Part shown: positions 7,398-17,129 of the stretch, one piece after another
Layout of the letters: every line of letters begins with the position of its first letter
How positions within the stretch are numbered: position 1 is the first letter of the stretch
Origin: a virus
Length of the DNA stretch: 22,374 nucleotides
Strand: one strand, 5' to 3'
Virus record (IMG/VR): IMGVR_UViG_3300029319_000566
Location: 1-22,374 of that record
Notes under the pieces: model-generated
What the model was told of the DNA's origin: nothing
The model's input: the letters and a program-made list of their open reading frames with translations, nothing else
Database searches by the model: none
Translations under genes and position numbers: made by a program

Positions 7398-8641
7398 TAT
7401 CTTCCCTCTACATATGCTGTGCTTGATACAACACCACTACCAAATGCACCCATCATTGCTTTTTGTAAATCATTCTTAGTTTTTTGATAATCTCTTTCCA
7501 ATCCTATATTTCTTAAATATTCTTGTTCTTTAGATGTATCATTCATTCTAATAATAGAATCTAATGCAGGGTCATTTTCTTTGAGTTCTACACCAAGTAC
7601 ATTCTTAGCTACTTGTTTTTTAGAAGCTACTATAAAATTCCAATTTACATTTTTATCGTACATAGGATATAAAGCAAACCTTTGGTCTTTTAATGTATCT
7701 TCAAATACACTTTGATAGTTAGGGTCGTTTCTAATTTTGCCTGCTTCTGCTGCTATATCAAATGTATCGTGTAAATAACTAGGTAAATATTTATTTAATA
7801 ACTCCTGTACCCCATCCATACCAGCGTTTGTTTTAGTACCTTTACCTGCAATAGCATCTAAAAACCCTGCATTTAAAGTATCCTTATATGGTGAGTAATC
7901 ATCTGTTGCACCACTAACTTGTCTTATAACTTCTTGTTGCGACATAATACCTTTAGTCATTAAATCAGCTAGGTACTCTACACCAGTAGGTGGTATGTCT
8001 CCACCTGATTTAGCAACTAATCCATTTATATATGCAATGTTTTCTTTTTTAAGATTTTGAAATCCAACAAAATCAGTCTTAATCATTTCTTCTGCATCTA
8101 TCTCATCTTGTGATATACCTATACCACCTTGTGAATTAGGAAGTCTTTTTAATATATTTCCGTATTCTTCTGTGTTAGCAAAATATGTAACTGCAGCATC
8201 CATATCACCATCAAGTTGTTGTGTAAGTATTGCTATTTGTGCTAAGTATTCTTCATCTTTCCACAATGCATTTCTTGCACCATATGTTTTATTTAAAGAT
8301 TCTTGTGCATCAAAAAATGTTTTAAGTATATCTTGTGCATCATCTGCAATAGCAGGTGTTATTTGATTTACATCTATAGCTACACTTACTAACCTATCAT
8401 CATTAAAAAATCCTGACATAAACGTATCATTATCTGTTACATAAATACCTGCTGATGCTCTTACTTGTTGTTCACTTTGGCCAGCTACTTCTTGTAAATC
8501 TGTTAATTGATATATTGTAGAGTTTGCAGGTGTATCAAATACATAAATAACATCTCCTACATCTACAACTATTTTGTACTCATTAGTATCTTTGATATAC
8601 ATTAACTGTGCTGATTGGTCTGATTTAACTTTATAACTCAT
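7397..8641 (-). CDS. Putative internal/ejection virion protein (414 aa)
   Basis: The N-terminal 65 residues are beta-rich (AQLMYIKDTNEYKIVVDVGD, VIYVFDTPANSTIYQL), and the rest is helical and acidic with long amphipathic stretches. No membrane segment, cysteine cluster or catalytic motif is visible. It overlaps the 277-aa gene by an ATGA junction and the 316-aa gene by TAATG. The arrangement of a beta cap plus a helical body and the context among other large helical proteins suggest a virion core or ejection protein; a tail-associated role cannot be excluded. Confidence 0.45.
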   Translation of the reverse strand: MSYKVKSDQSAQLMYIKDTNEYKIVVDVGDVIYVFDTPANSTIYQLTDLQEVAGQSEQQVRASAGIYVTDNDTFMSGFFNDDRLVSVAIDVNQITPAIADDAQDILKTFFDAQESLNKTYGARNALWKDEEYLAQIAILTQQLDGDMDAAVTYFANTEEYGNILKRLPNSQGGIGISQDEIDAEEMIKTDFVGFQNLKKENIAYINGLVAKSGGDIPPTGVEYLADLMTKGIMSQQEVIRQVSGATDDYSPYKDTLNAGFLDAIAGKGTKTNAGMDGVQELLNKYLPSYLHDTFDIAAEAGKIRNDPNYQSVFEDTLKDQRFALYPMYDKNVNWNFIVASKKQVAKNVLGVELKENDPALDSIIRMNDTSKEQEYLRNIGLERDYQKTKNDLQKAMMGAFGSGVVSSTAYVEGR

Positions 8642-9471
8642 CTAGATAACCTATCTATTCCTGCTCTCATCCACTCTCCACCATATTTACCAGTTTTTTC
8701 TTTTAATTTTTCATCTAACATAACTGATGGTAAAAACTGTGTTGCATCACTAAATACACCTAAACCTTCAATAACTGCATCAATAGTTTCTACTTCTTGT
8801 GCTGGAGGTATATATTGTTGATAACCAGGTAACATCATTTTTGTCATACCCTCTTTAATTTTAGGTGCCTGTTTAGCTCCGATAGCTGCACCTGTACCAG
8901 CAATAGCTGCTGCAACTAAACCTAACATTTCACCTCTAATCCATTTACTAGCAATATCACCTAAACCTACTTTACCTAATGTAACTTCTGCTATTTCAGA
9001 TATAGGGTCTAACCATGCACCACCTGCTCTACCTATAACATCACCAAGAACATTAGGATTAACTTTATATTTACTAATAGTATCTTGTACAAAATCTTTT
9101 TTAACTCCTAGGTTTGTTGCTAACTCATCTATAGCTGAACCCATTTTATTTTTAAGAAAATTATCTACAAATTCTTGTTCAAGCTTTGGACTTTCCATAC
9201 CATAAATTTTTGTATTTTTATCATTTAACCAATATATCTGGTCTGGCTCGACATCTATTACTACACTTTTATTAAAACGTGATTTAAAATTTTCTAATCC
9301 TGTAATTTTTAAAATAGTATCACCTTTAACTTTTCTATAGTTTTTAGGTGCAATAGTTGTTTTTTTTGCCACATTTTCAACTTGACGTCCCATTCTTGCA
9401 AATTTTTTATTAGGAACATCAACACGTGTTTCACCAGTTTGAGTTGTATATTGTATCTTATCTTCTTCCAT
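8638..9471 (-). CDS. Putative ejection protein with hydrophobic segment (277 aa)
   Basis: The N-terminal half is basic (KKFARMGRQVENVAKKTTIA, APKNYRKVKG). Residues about 182-199 form a hydrophobic glycine/alanine stretch (MLGLVAAAIAGTGAAIGA) that could insert in a membrane. Basic proteins with one hydrophobic helix that are encoded with giant helical proteins are typical of the phage ejectosome, where they help build the channel through the cell envelope. It overlaps both neighbours (TAATG upstream, ATGA downstream). The function is inferred; no family was recognised. Confidence 0.5.
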   Translation of the reverse strand: MEEDKIQYTTQTGETRVDVPNKKFARMGRQVENVAKKTTIAPKNYRKVKGDTILKITGLENFKSRFNKSVVIDVEPDQIYWLNDKNTKIYGMESPKLEQEFVDNFLKNKMGSAIDELATNLGVKKDFVQDTISKYKVNPNVLGDVIGRAGGAWLDPISEIAEVTLGKVGLGDIASKWIRGEMLGLVAAAIAGTGAAIGAKQAPKIKEGMTKMMLPGYQQYIPPAQEVETIDAVIEGLGVFSDATQFLPSVMLDEKLKEKTGKYGGEWMRAGIDRLSR

Positions 9472-10841
9472 TACGCTCCAAACTGTGCAGACATAAGTTT
9501 ATTCTGCATATCCTTAATAGCTTTACCTTTTTCAAATGCACTCATTTCATCTTCCATAGCATCTTCAAACTTACCTTCAAATATTTCTTGTGGTGATGAT
9601 GGTAACTGACTTGACAACTCACTAAGGTTGGTAGTTGTAGTAACTTGTGTACCTACATCTAAACCACCACCTTGACCTGGATTTATTGTTGTAGTTTCTT
9701 TCAAATCAAAATTATCTAATGCATATTGAAATGATTTATATTGTGCATAACCTTCATCATAACTACTTGCTAGTGCAGATGACCACTCAGTTAATTCACC
9801 AGCTGTAGCACTTCTACCTATGTTTGCTACAAAATATGCATCAACCATAGTTTCTAAATTTTCTGGAGAAGGTGGTATATACTTTATAGCTTCTGCTTCT
9901 AAGGCTTTATCTAGTTCTAATTTATCTAACTCAATATTTTGTCTGCCTATTTCTTGTACTGCATAAGCAAATAAGTTTCTTTCAAAACTTATGTCCATAT
10001 CTTGATATTGAACATCAGCAAAAAAAATTGGTTCTTGTGACATTATGTCTGCTCTTAATGCAGAATCAGGACCAGCATTTATATTTTGGTCTGCCCATAA
10101 CATAACTTCTTCTATTTTTTGTCTTAGCACTTCACTATATTGTCCTAAAGTACCTGCAAAATCTTCTTTAGTTGCAATATTGTGGTCTATCAAAAACTTT
10201 TGAAATGCTATTTTCTCACTGTATGTAGAGTTCATAGCCAAGATATGAGAATGTAATACATTATTAAAGTATCCTTGTGATACTTGTAATTGACCTTCTC
10301 CTGTTGGAACTAACCTAGTACCACTCTGTGGGTCTATAGCAAATGTATTATTAATTACAAATGTTTTTAACTCATCAAGAATTGTTTCATTATCTTTACC
10401 AACAGTATTCATACCATATTGTTGTGCAATAGCACCAATAGTTCCGTCTTGTAATGCACGGTTAAAAGATACTAATGTGTTTTCTAATGCTTCTTGTTGT
10501 TCTGGTGGTAAAGTTATTCCTTGTTCACCTTCAATACTAGGTAAGTCAACACCTGCAAAATCTACTTGTTGTACTGTAGAATCAAATATACTTTTAATAG
10601 AATCTATATCACCTTGCAATGCAGCATCTTGTAATTGTTTTATTACCTCTGGTTTATCTGCAAAATACACATTATTTTCTAAAGATTTTATAGCACTATT
10701 AATATTAAAATTACCTGTTAGTTGTAATTCTGGAAACATAGATTGATAAGTAATTAAAAAATCTCTAATAGCTTGTTTAGAAGCTTTTACTTTTTCTTCT
10801 TGTTCTTGTGCTTGTATACCTCTAGCTACAGGCTGTACCAT
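9471..10841 (-). CDS. Putative internal virion protein (456 aa)
   Basis: A helical, glutamine-rich protein with an N-terminal coiled region (QEQEEKVKASKQAIRDFLIT) and, at about 321-361, a segment PENLETMVDAYFVANIGRSA followed by TAGELTEWSSALASSY. This resembles the short helix-GR-x-A-helix motif seen in several virion proteins and in DUF4214-like repeats. The C-terminal 75 residues contain a T/G-rich linker and an acidic helix. It follows the giant gene by a TAATG overlap behind a GGAGAATA site. I read it as a partner of the 1916-aa protein in the ejection apparatus; no enzyme motif is visible. Confidence 0.5.
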   Translation of the reverse strand: MVQPVARGIQAQEQEEKVKASKQAIRDFLITYQSMFPELQLTGNFNINSAIKSLENNVYFADKPEVIKQLQDAALQGDIDSIKSIFDSTVQQVDFAGVDLPSIEGEQGITLPPEQQEALENTLVSFNRALQDGTIGAIAQQYGMNTVGKDNETILDELKTFVINNTFAIDPQSGTRLVPTGEGQLQVSQGYFNNVLHSHILAMNSTYSEKIAFQKFLIDHNIATKEDFAGTLGQYSEVLRQKIEEVMLWADQNINAGPDSALRADIMSQEPIFFADVQYQDMDISFERNLFAYAVQEIGRQNIELDKLELDKALEAEAIKYIPPSPENLETMVDAYFVANIGRSATAGELTEWSSALASSYDEGYAQYKSFQYALDNFDLKETTTINPGQGGGLDVGTQVTTTTNLSELSSQLPSSPQEIFEGKFEDAMEDEMSAFEKGKAIKDMQNKLMSAQFGA

Positions 10842-13800
10842 TATTCTCCATCTATATAATCCAATACTTCAAAGTCATCTCTATATAACTTTAACATAAC
10901 TCCGTTCCAGACACTCCAAAACTCTGGATTGTCTGCTATAATCTGCTGTGCTTTATTATACATCCATATTCTCATAGATAATGCTCTTGTATCATCAGAC
11001 TTTAACCACCAGTCTTTTGTTGCAGTAGGTGAATATTCTTGTGATAGTTTTTCCATTTCTTCCCAGAAAGGCATTATTTCTGCAAATCCTTTTCCTGCTT
11101 CTGTTTCCATAACACCAGGTATGTTTCTCCATTTACGTCTCATTTCACTAAAAACATCTGCTGTTCTAACAGGTGTTAATAAACCATATTCATCTGCTTG
11201 GAATCCAGGTAATGCTTCTTTTAATCCTTCTCTAAATACTCTTTTAAGTTGCGTTTTCTTTTTATAATCAATATCTAATTTTTCTAAATTAGTTGTAAAT
11301 GTTTTATATCTAAAGAAACCTATTGTGTCATTAACAGCTCTTCTGTATTGGTCAGGTGATAATAAACTTTTTTCTCTTACAATATCATTCCAATCTTTTT
11401 CTTCATTAGGATTATCGGTATTTAAGTAATAACCACTAAGTTCTAATTGGTCAAATATTTCTTTATTCTCTGCTTGATATTGTTTTACTCTTACACTTGT
11501 AGGTTGTTTACCTATTTCTGATTGTGTTTTAGGACTTAAAATATAAGGATGTTCAATACCATACAATTCAAAAAACTCATTGTATGTATCTATATCATTA
11601 CCTTCATGTTTTTCTCGTATCCTTACAAATTCTTCATACAATACAGCTGTACCCCATAAATTACCTACATCATCTTTCATAAAAAATTCTGGTTTAAATC
11701 CAGTAGGACCAACAAATTGGTATATAAATTCCATTATAAATAAATTTCTAGATGCATTTTTGGAATATTCTAAGAAAGCATTGTCTATTTGTCTTTGTGT
11801 AATAGTCTCAGGAGTCCATTGATTAGGATATAATTTATTTAAATAAACACTTAACTTACCATCTTTATATAGTTTATTGTTTTGTCCAGATGCCATACCA
11901 TATCTAAAAACATCTATAGTTGCACTTGCACGCATTTTGTGTATTTCTTTAGAATTTTCATTTATATTATCAAAACTATCATTTGATGCTAATGCTGCCA
12001 TTAATTTTTTATATACAGGAGTTACAGCTATTACATCTGACACATCTTCTGGTGGACCAAAGTCACCAAACAAACTATCTTTTATATAATTCGATATATC
12101 GTTTATATAAGGATTACTTGTATTTTCAGGTAATAATCTATTTACAGCAAAACCAACCATAGGGTTAGGACCTGGTACAAAACCTTGTCCTAATAAGTTG
12201 ACACCTGCTAAATATCCTCTAGGTGATATTGTAGTTTCTGAATCTTCACCATAAATAACATTAGTCATCCAACCACCAAAAGGCATAACAAACATATCTT
12301 CTTCTGGATTTCTTGGGTCAGGTACAATAAAACCATCATCAGAACTAGAACCATAACTATCTGCTGCACCACCACCACGTAAACTAACATGTGCTTTTCT
12401 TAATACTGTAGGGTTAGCTGCAAGTAACTGTCCCCATGTTTGGAATACTTCAAACCATACTTCTGCGAATGGAAATATGTTTAATAACTTATCTGATACT
12501 GCATGTTTTTGTCTTGTGTCATAAAGTAAATTTTTAACCATAGACAATCCAAATGCTTTACTTTCAGCGTTAATTGCATTGTAATTATCTATCTTTCCAT
12601 TTTTATGTAAAGCTTTCATACCTGTAAGTTCTCGTAATGCTGATGTTGGGATGCCAGCACCTTTAGCTTCTTTTATAAACTGTGTTTGTAATTTAGGTGA
12701 CAACTCTTTCATTTTGTCTGTAATATACATCCATCTATATTGTTTAAATACTGGTGACCTGTTTAAATAATTTATAGGTTTTGTCATTAATCTATCAAAT
12801 AGATACTGTTGTGCTTCATTTAAAATATCTTCTGTTGCTTGTAATAAACCTTTAGGTGCATTGTCTGCTTCATCTGTTAAACTAGGAACTTTTACAAAAC
12901 CACCATCTAATCTTGTTTCTCCATAATATTCTTCTAAAGCATCAGTAACTTTTTTTTGTTTAAATCTTTTAACTGTTTTAAAAGGATTTTCATAAAAATC
13001 TAGTACTTCTCCATCAAGTGTTTCTAATTTACCATCTGCTATAGCTGCACGTATTCTTTTATCACCAAAGTTAGATGTTTGTAATTGATATCTATATTTA
13101 CCATCAGGTTGTTTTATTAAATCTTTACCAACTGTAACATTGCCACCAGTTTTAATTCTTATTCTTGATTCTAAATATTGTAAGTGTTGGTCTGTAAAAT
13201 CATTATTTTTTAATATTTGTTGCCATCTTGTACCACCAGCATTAAATAAATCCATTCTTGCTTGTCTACCTACAGTAGAGTTCATCCATTTAGTAAGTTC
13301 AGCAGAACCATATCCATGCTTTGCAACTTGTTGTGCAATAGGGTCATTTCTTAATGACATTAATTCATAAAACATATGTTTTGCATATCTTTTAGTTCCT
13401 ATTTCTTTTTTAGAATACGCTATATATTCTGTGTATTTATTTCTTTGTCTTCTACCAGGACCAATAAGGTCTGTAAATTTCATAATTCTTGCAGCTTCTT
13501 GTGCTTCTAATGACATTAATAATTGTTCACCATCTGTAACTTTTGCTTTTTTAAAAGGCAGTGCATTCAATACTTTGCCTATTTTTGAATTAGGGTCATG
13601 TGATGCTATCCACTGTATTGTTTTAAAAGGATTATTATAAAATGCATCTAACCCAGCTGTTGCAACACGTGCTTGTTCTTCTAAAAATACACGAGTAAAA
13701 AATGCAAGTCTTAATAAAACTAATGGTTTAAAAACATTTCTTGTATAAAAATTAGCTAAATTATTAAAATAATCTTCTTCTAATCTTTTTACACTAATTA

Positions 13801-16591
13801 CACCATCTTCAAATGGATTGACTAAAGATACATCATCTGTATTTAAAAGTTTTCTATATCGATATTTTCCGTAATCAAATACATTTTTAACATTTCTACT
13901 AAATATCCCTAATACGTCTGCATCATCATAAACCTGAAACATACCTGACATAGCTCTATTTAATAATTTGTAATCCATAAGTGGTGCTATATTGTCAGCC
14001 ATTTCAGAAAACATAGAACCTGTCATTACAGGCATGTCAACCATTTCACCTGTTACAGGGTTTTTCATATTGTACATTTCATAACCATCACCAACGTTAG
14101 GTAAGTTTTTATTATTTCTACCTGCACCATATATTTTTTGTTTTTCTAAACCTTCAAACATTTTGCCTGCATGTTGTTGTACATATTCCCAACCTTTTTC
14201 TCCACCACGTTTAAAAACTAATGCTACATCTATATCAGCTTGTTCTTTAGCAAAATCTCTTACAGCATTTTTATTTGCAAAATCTAGTTCTAAAAATTTA
14301 TTTAATCTTTGTGACATTTCTTTGCCACCATATCCATTAATTTGTAAATGACTTACTAATTGTCTATAACCAACTGATGCATTGTTTAAAGGTATTCCCA
14401 TATCAGGTATAACACCTAATAGTTTTCTATAATATGGATTGTAAGAAGAATTAAAATTAGAACTAAATCCTAAGAATTTTTCAAACTCTAATCTAGGTCC
14501 ACCAATATCATCAAGTATTTTTTGTGCTTTTAAGACATTACCTGCTGCATCCATAGTATCTACTACTGCTGGACCACCTGTAAGTTGTTTTGCAGCTCTA
14601 CTTCTAGACAAACCTCTAAGACCAGGTATATAACCTAAACCTTCATCTACAGCAACTCTTGCTGGTCTTAAAGCTTCTCCTAAATAACTACCTATACTTC
14701 TGTATGCAGCTTGTTCATTACCTATAGCAGACAATGCTCCACCTACTGTTTTACCGTATATACCACCTTTTTGTTGTAATTGTGTACCTTTACGTGCAGT
14801 TTGTTGCAACATTTTATTTAAAACAAATGAACCTTTTACAGGTAACATACCGTCTACAAAGTCTTCACTTAGTCTATACATACGGATATTTGCATTTTCA
14901 CTAATTTCTAAACCTGTATCCATCATTGCAGCAAATACTTCTCTTGCATTACCATCTGTTCCTTCTGCAAGGTTTTTTTGCACAGGCCCAGGTAGTTTTC
15001 CTAATATAGGATTTGTAGCTATAACATCTAAATCATCAATAGTTGTATCATCAACAGCTCTAAAAAAATCATCCATAACTGGTTGGTCAAGTATTTGTTT
15101 CTTAGTTAATGAAAAAAATCTAGGTACTGCACCAAAAAATGTATGATTCTTTTTTTCTCTTTTAACAGCTTTTCTAATATCTTTGTATGTAGGTGTAATA
15201 TCATCAAGTTCTTTAAATTTACCTGTCTTAGGATTAGTAATTTTACTAAAATCACCTTTTCCTGTAAACGGGTCAATCTCACCATCAGCAGCATTTCGTA
15301 TAGCTTTTCTTATAGCTACAGGGTTTATGCTTGCTAACTTACCTGTTTTTTTATTTCTACCTAATGTTTGTGCTGTTTCTAATGCAGGGTTAACTTGTCT
15401 AAAACCTTTTCTTAAATTACGTACACCTTTTATACCTTTACCAGCCAATAACTCTGGTAGTAATTGATAACTAGCATCAATAGTTCCAGACATTAAATCA
15501 AAAGCTCTACTACCTGGTTCATATATTTCACCTGCATATACTTTGCCAGGAGAATATTCAAGCAAATAGTTTTTATCTTCAAACTCTGGTTTATACAAAT
15601 CTTGTGTCATATTCAAACCCATAAAGTTAAAGTTTGATTTTCTTCTACCTGCATAAAAATTTATCTGATTAGGTTTAAATGCTGATGTATAGTGTATTTG
15701 ACCATTATCATCAAAACCTTTTAATGGTTCACCTATTTTGTTATATATAAACTTTCTAGCTTCATCAGGTGACATACCGTAATTATTAATTAAATCTATG
15801 TAATAAGGTGTATCTTCTGCTTTTACAGACTCTAAAGTCACTTTAGTAGCTCTATCAAAGTTAACAGGTTTACCATTTATAACTTGTCTCATCATATTCC
15901 ATAAGACTGGTTCTCCACCCATTTGATTTGCTTCACGTATCATATCAATATGTTTTCTAATATCACCAATTAAATTGGTATCTTTACCAATATTTTCTAC
16001 TTCAGTCATACTTAAATCTATTTGTAAGTTCTTTTGTGCAGCTTCTTTTGTAAAACCTTGTTGTAATAATTTATCGTATTCTCTTAAATCTCTTAAATAT
16101 GCTTGTGACCTACCAACAACCATGGCTTGTCCTGGTACTAAAGCATTTACAGTACTTGCAATTACAGACCATTTACCTGACGGTCCATATGTTTGAAATA
16201 ATGCATCAAGTCCAGCAAACAACCAAACACCTATTTGTGCATCACCTCTAAGTAATGTACCAAGATTCATCTTCATATTGTCTTCTAAGTTCTCATATTG
16301 GTATCTTTCTTGCATTTCTTTCCAGATTTGTGATTCTGTTTTAACTTTGTTTAATGCAAAATTATTAGATATATCGTTTGCTATAGGACTATTTGCTGTA
16401 CCACCAGCTAAAACATAAGGAACTGATATATCTGCAGGCCATTGATGTTGTTCTGTTACTTTTTCTAATTCTTCTGTTACACCATCTAATACAGAAAATT
16501 GTGTATTGTATTGACCTATTTGAAAATCGTTACGTTTATTACCTATGTAGTAATCGTTTTCTTCGTTTTCATCGAATAGATGGAAGCCCAT
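10841..16591 (-). CDS. Giant internal/ejection protein (1916 aa)
   Basis: At 5.75 kb this is the largest gene in the window, about a quarter of it. The protein is soluble-looking and mainly helical with many aromatic residues. A hydrophobic, helix-like stretch at about residues 952-973 (FKPLVLLRLAFFTRVF) and a glycine-rich region near 1405-1415 (RGGGAADSYGSSSDDG) followed by FVPGPNPMVGFAVNRLLPEN around 1480 are the most distinctive parts. Giant helical proteins encoded next to a portal act as internal core or ejection proteins (T7 gp16, P22 gp16/gp20 in role), forming the conduit for DNA into the cell. No lysozyme, transglycosylase, protease or RNA polymerase motif could be recognised. It is about 600 aa longer than T7 gp16. 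TAATG overlaps link it to both neighbours. Confidence 0.6.
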   Translation of the reverse strand: MGFHLFDENEENDYYIGNKRNDFQIGQYNTQFSVLDGVTEELEKVTEQHQWPADISVPYVLAGGTANSPIANDISNNFALNKVKTESQIWKEMQERYQYENLEDNMKMNLGTLLRGDAQIGVWLFAGLDALFQTYGPSGKWSVIASTVNALVPGQAMVVGRSQAYLRDLREYDKLLQQGFTKEAAQKNLQIDLSMTEVENIGKDTNLIGDIRKHIDMIREANQMGGEPVLWNMMRQVINGKPVNFDRATKVTLESVKAEDTPYYIDLINNYGMSPDEARKFIYNKIGEPLKGFDDNGQIHYTSAFKPNQINFYAGRRKSNFNFMGLNMTQDLYKPEFEDKNYLLEYSPGKVYAGEIYEPGSRAFDLMSGTIDASYQLLPELLAGKGIKGVRNLRKGFRQVNPALETAQTLGRNKKTGKLASINPVAIRKAIRNAADGEIDPFTGKGDFSKITNPKTGKFKELDDITPTYKDIRKAVKREKKNHTFFGAVPRFFSLTKKQILDQPVMDDFFRAVDDTTIDDLDVIATNPILGKLPGPVQKNLAEGTDGNAREVFAAMMDTGLEISENANIRMYRLSEDFVDGMLPVKGSFVLNKMLQQTARKGTQLQQKGGIYGKTVGGALSAIGNEQAAYRSIGSYLGEALRPARVAVDEGLGYIPGLRGLSRSRAAKQLTGGPAVVDTMDAAGNVLKAQKILDDIGGPRLEFEKFLGFSSNFNSSYNPYYRKLLGVIPDMGIPLNNASVGYRQLVSHLQINGYGGKEMSQRLNKFLELDFANKNAVRDFAKEQADIDVALVFKRGGEKGWEYVQQHAGKMFEGLEKQKIYGAGRNNKNLPNVGDGYEMYNMKNPVTGEMVDMPVMTGSMFSEMADNIAPLMDYKLLNRAMSGMFQVYDDADVLGIFSRNVKNVFDYGKYRYRKLLNTDDVSLVNPFEDGVISVKRLEEDYFNNLANFYTRNVFKPLVLLRLAFFTRVFLEEQARVATAGLDAFYNNPFKTIQWIASHDPNSKIGKVLNALPFKKAKVTDGEQLLMSLEAQEAARIMKFTDLIGPGRRQRNKYTEYIAYSKKEIGTKRYAKHMFYELMSLRNDPIAQQVAKHGYGSAELTKWMNSTVGRQARMDLFNAGGTRWQQILKNNDFTDQHLQYLESRIRIKTGGNVTVGKDLIKQPDGKYRYQLQTSNFGDKRIRAAIADGKLETLDGEVLDFYENPFKTVKRFKQKKVTDALEEYYGETRLDGGFVKVPSLTDEADNAPKGLLQATEDILNEAQQYLFDRLMTKPINYLNRSPVFKQYRWMYITDKMKELSPKLQTQFIKEAKGAGIPTSALRELTGMKALHKNGKIDNYNAINAESKAFGLSMVKNLLYDTRQKHAVSDKLLNIFPFAEVWFEVFQTWGQLLAANPTVLRKAHVSLRGGGAADSYGSSSDDGFIVPDPRNPEEDMFVMPFGGWMTNVIYGEDSETTISPRGYLAGVNLLGQGFVPGPNPMVGFAVNRLLPENTSNPYINDISNYIKDSLFGDFGPPEDVSDVIAVTPVYKKLMAALASNDSFDNINENSKEIHKMRASATIDVFRYGMASGQNNKLYKDGKLSVYLNKLYPNQWTPETITQRQIDNAFLEYSKNASRNLFIMEFIYQFVGPTGFKPEFFMKDDVGNLWGTAVLYEEFVRIREKHEGNDIDTYNEFFELYGIEHPYILSPKTQSEIGKQPTSVRVKQYQAENKEIFDQLELSGYYLNTDNPNEEKDWNDIVREKSLLSPDQYRRAVNDTIGFFRYKTFTTNLEKLDIDYKKKTQLKRVFREGLKEALPGFQADEYGLLTPVRTADVFSEMRRKWRNIPGVMETEAGKGFAEIMPFWEEMEKLSQEYSPTATKDWWLKSDDTRALSMRIWMYNKAQQIIADNPEFWSVWNGVMLKLYRDDFEVLDYIDGE

Positions 16592-16977
16592 TATCTATTC
16601 CTATTGTTAATTAACTCCATAATGATAGGAGAAGGATTTATGTCATACATAGCTTGTAACATCAAATCTATGTTATCTGTTCGTTTAACACCAGATGACC
16701 CATCACCTATTGGTACTCCTTCTGTTATTGGCTCATTAGGTCTTTCTGTTGGTGCAAAAACATTAGGATTAACATCTACTTGTGATGCTACAGGTAATGG
16801 CGCACCTTGTTGTTGATTTACGAATTGTTGATTATCACCATAGTCAGCATCAGGTAATCTTCTAAGAGGTTGTGTTTTACTTCCAGCTCCACCATCTGTT
16901 CTTTGTCCACCTTGTGGTGTTGCTACAGCTGCTGGTTTAGAAGGTTGTCTGTAGCCACCTCTTCTATTCTTGGTCAT
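16591..16977 (-). CDS. Disordered small protein (128 aa)
   Basis: The first 95 residues are a low-complexity, glycine-, glutamine- and proline-rich tract starting with a basic stretch (MTKNRRGGYRQPSKPAA); only the last 30 (IDLMLQAMYDINPSPIIMEL) look like a folded helix. Such proteins near the portal can act as linkers or internal head proteins. The start is supported by GAGG 9 bases upstream and overlaps the end of the 54-aa gene by 14 bases; its stop overlaps the giant gene by TAATG. The C-terminal helix may be a docking peptide for the giant or portal protein; this is inference. Confidence 0.6.
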   Translation of the reverse strand: MTKNRRGGYRQPSKPAAVATPQGGQRTDGGAGSKTQPLRRLPDADYGDNQQFVNQQQGAPLPVASQVDVNPNVFAPTERPNEPITEGVPIGDGSSGVKRTDNIDLMLQAMYDINPSPIIMELINNRNR

Positions 16978-17128
16978 AACTGTCTGCCTCGTTAGTAAAT
17001 AATATAATTACTCCTGGTCTTGGATATACAATTTGCACAACTTGTTCAGATAATATATCTATCTCGTCTGCTACACCATATTCTTGATATACCATTTCCC
17101 AGAACTCACTCTCGTAATACTCTTGCAT
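16964..17128 (-). CDS. Small acidic protein after portal (54 aa)
   Basis: I place the start at 17128 (MQEYYESEFWEMVYQEYG), 1 base after the portal stop, giving 54 residues. An upstream in-frame ATG at 17176 would give 70 aa but overlaps the portal gene by 47 bases. The protein is acidic, aromatic-rich at the start and has a beta-like hydrophobic core (VVQIVYPRPGVIILFTN). No family is recognised. A GGAA sequence 7 bases upstream is a weak ribosome site, so translation may depend on coupling with the portal gene. Confidence 0.6.
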   Translation of the reverse strand: MQEYYESEFWEMVYQEYGVADEIDILSEQVVQIVYPRPGVIILFTNEADSYDQE

Positions 17129-17129
17129 T

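Noticed and set aside
15106-15294. Minus-strand 62-aa frame within the giant gene
   Set aside because: It lies in another frame inside the 1916-aa gene, is leucine/lysine-rich low complexity and has no ribosome site.
10841-16591. Virion RNA polymerase (N4 type) as an identity for the giant protein
   Set aside because: I looked for the conserved polymerase motifs and the catalytic aspartate contexts and did not find a convincing set; the protein is also much shorter than N4 vRNAP.
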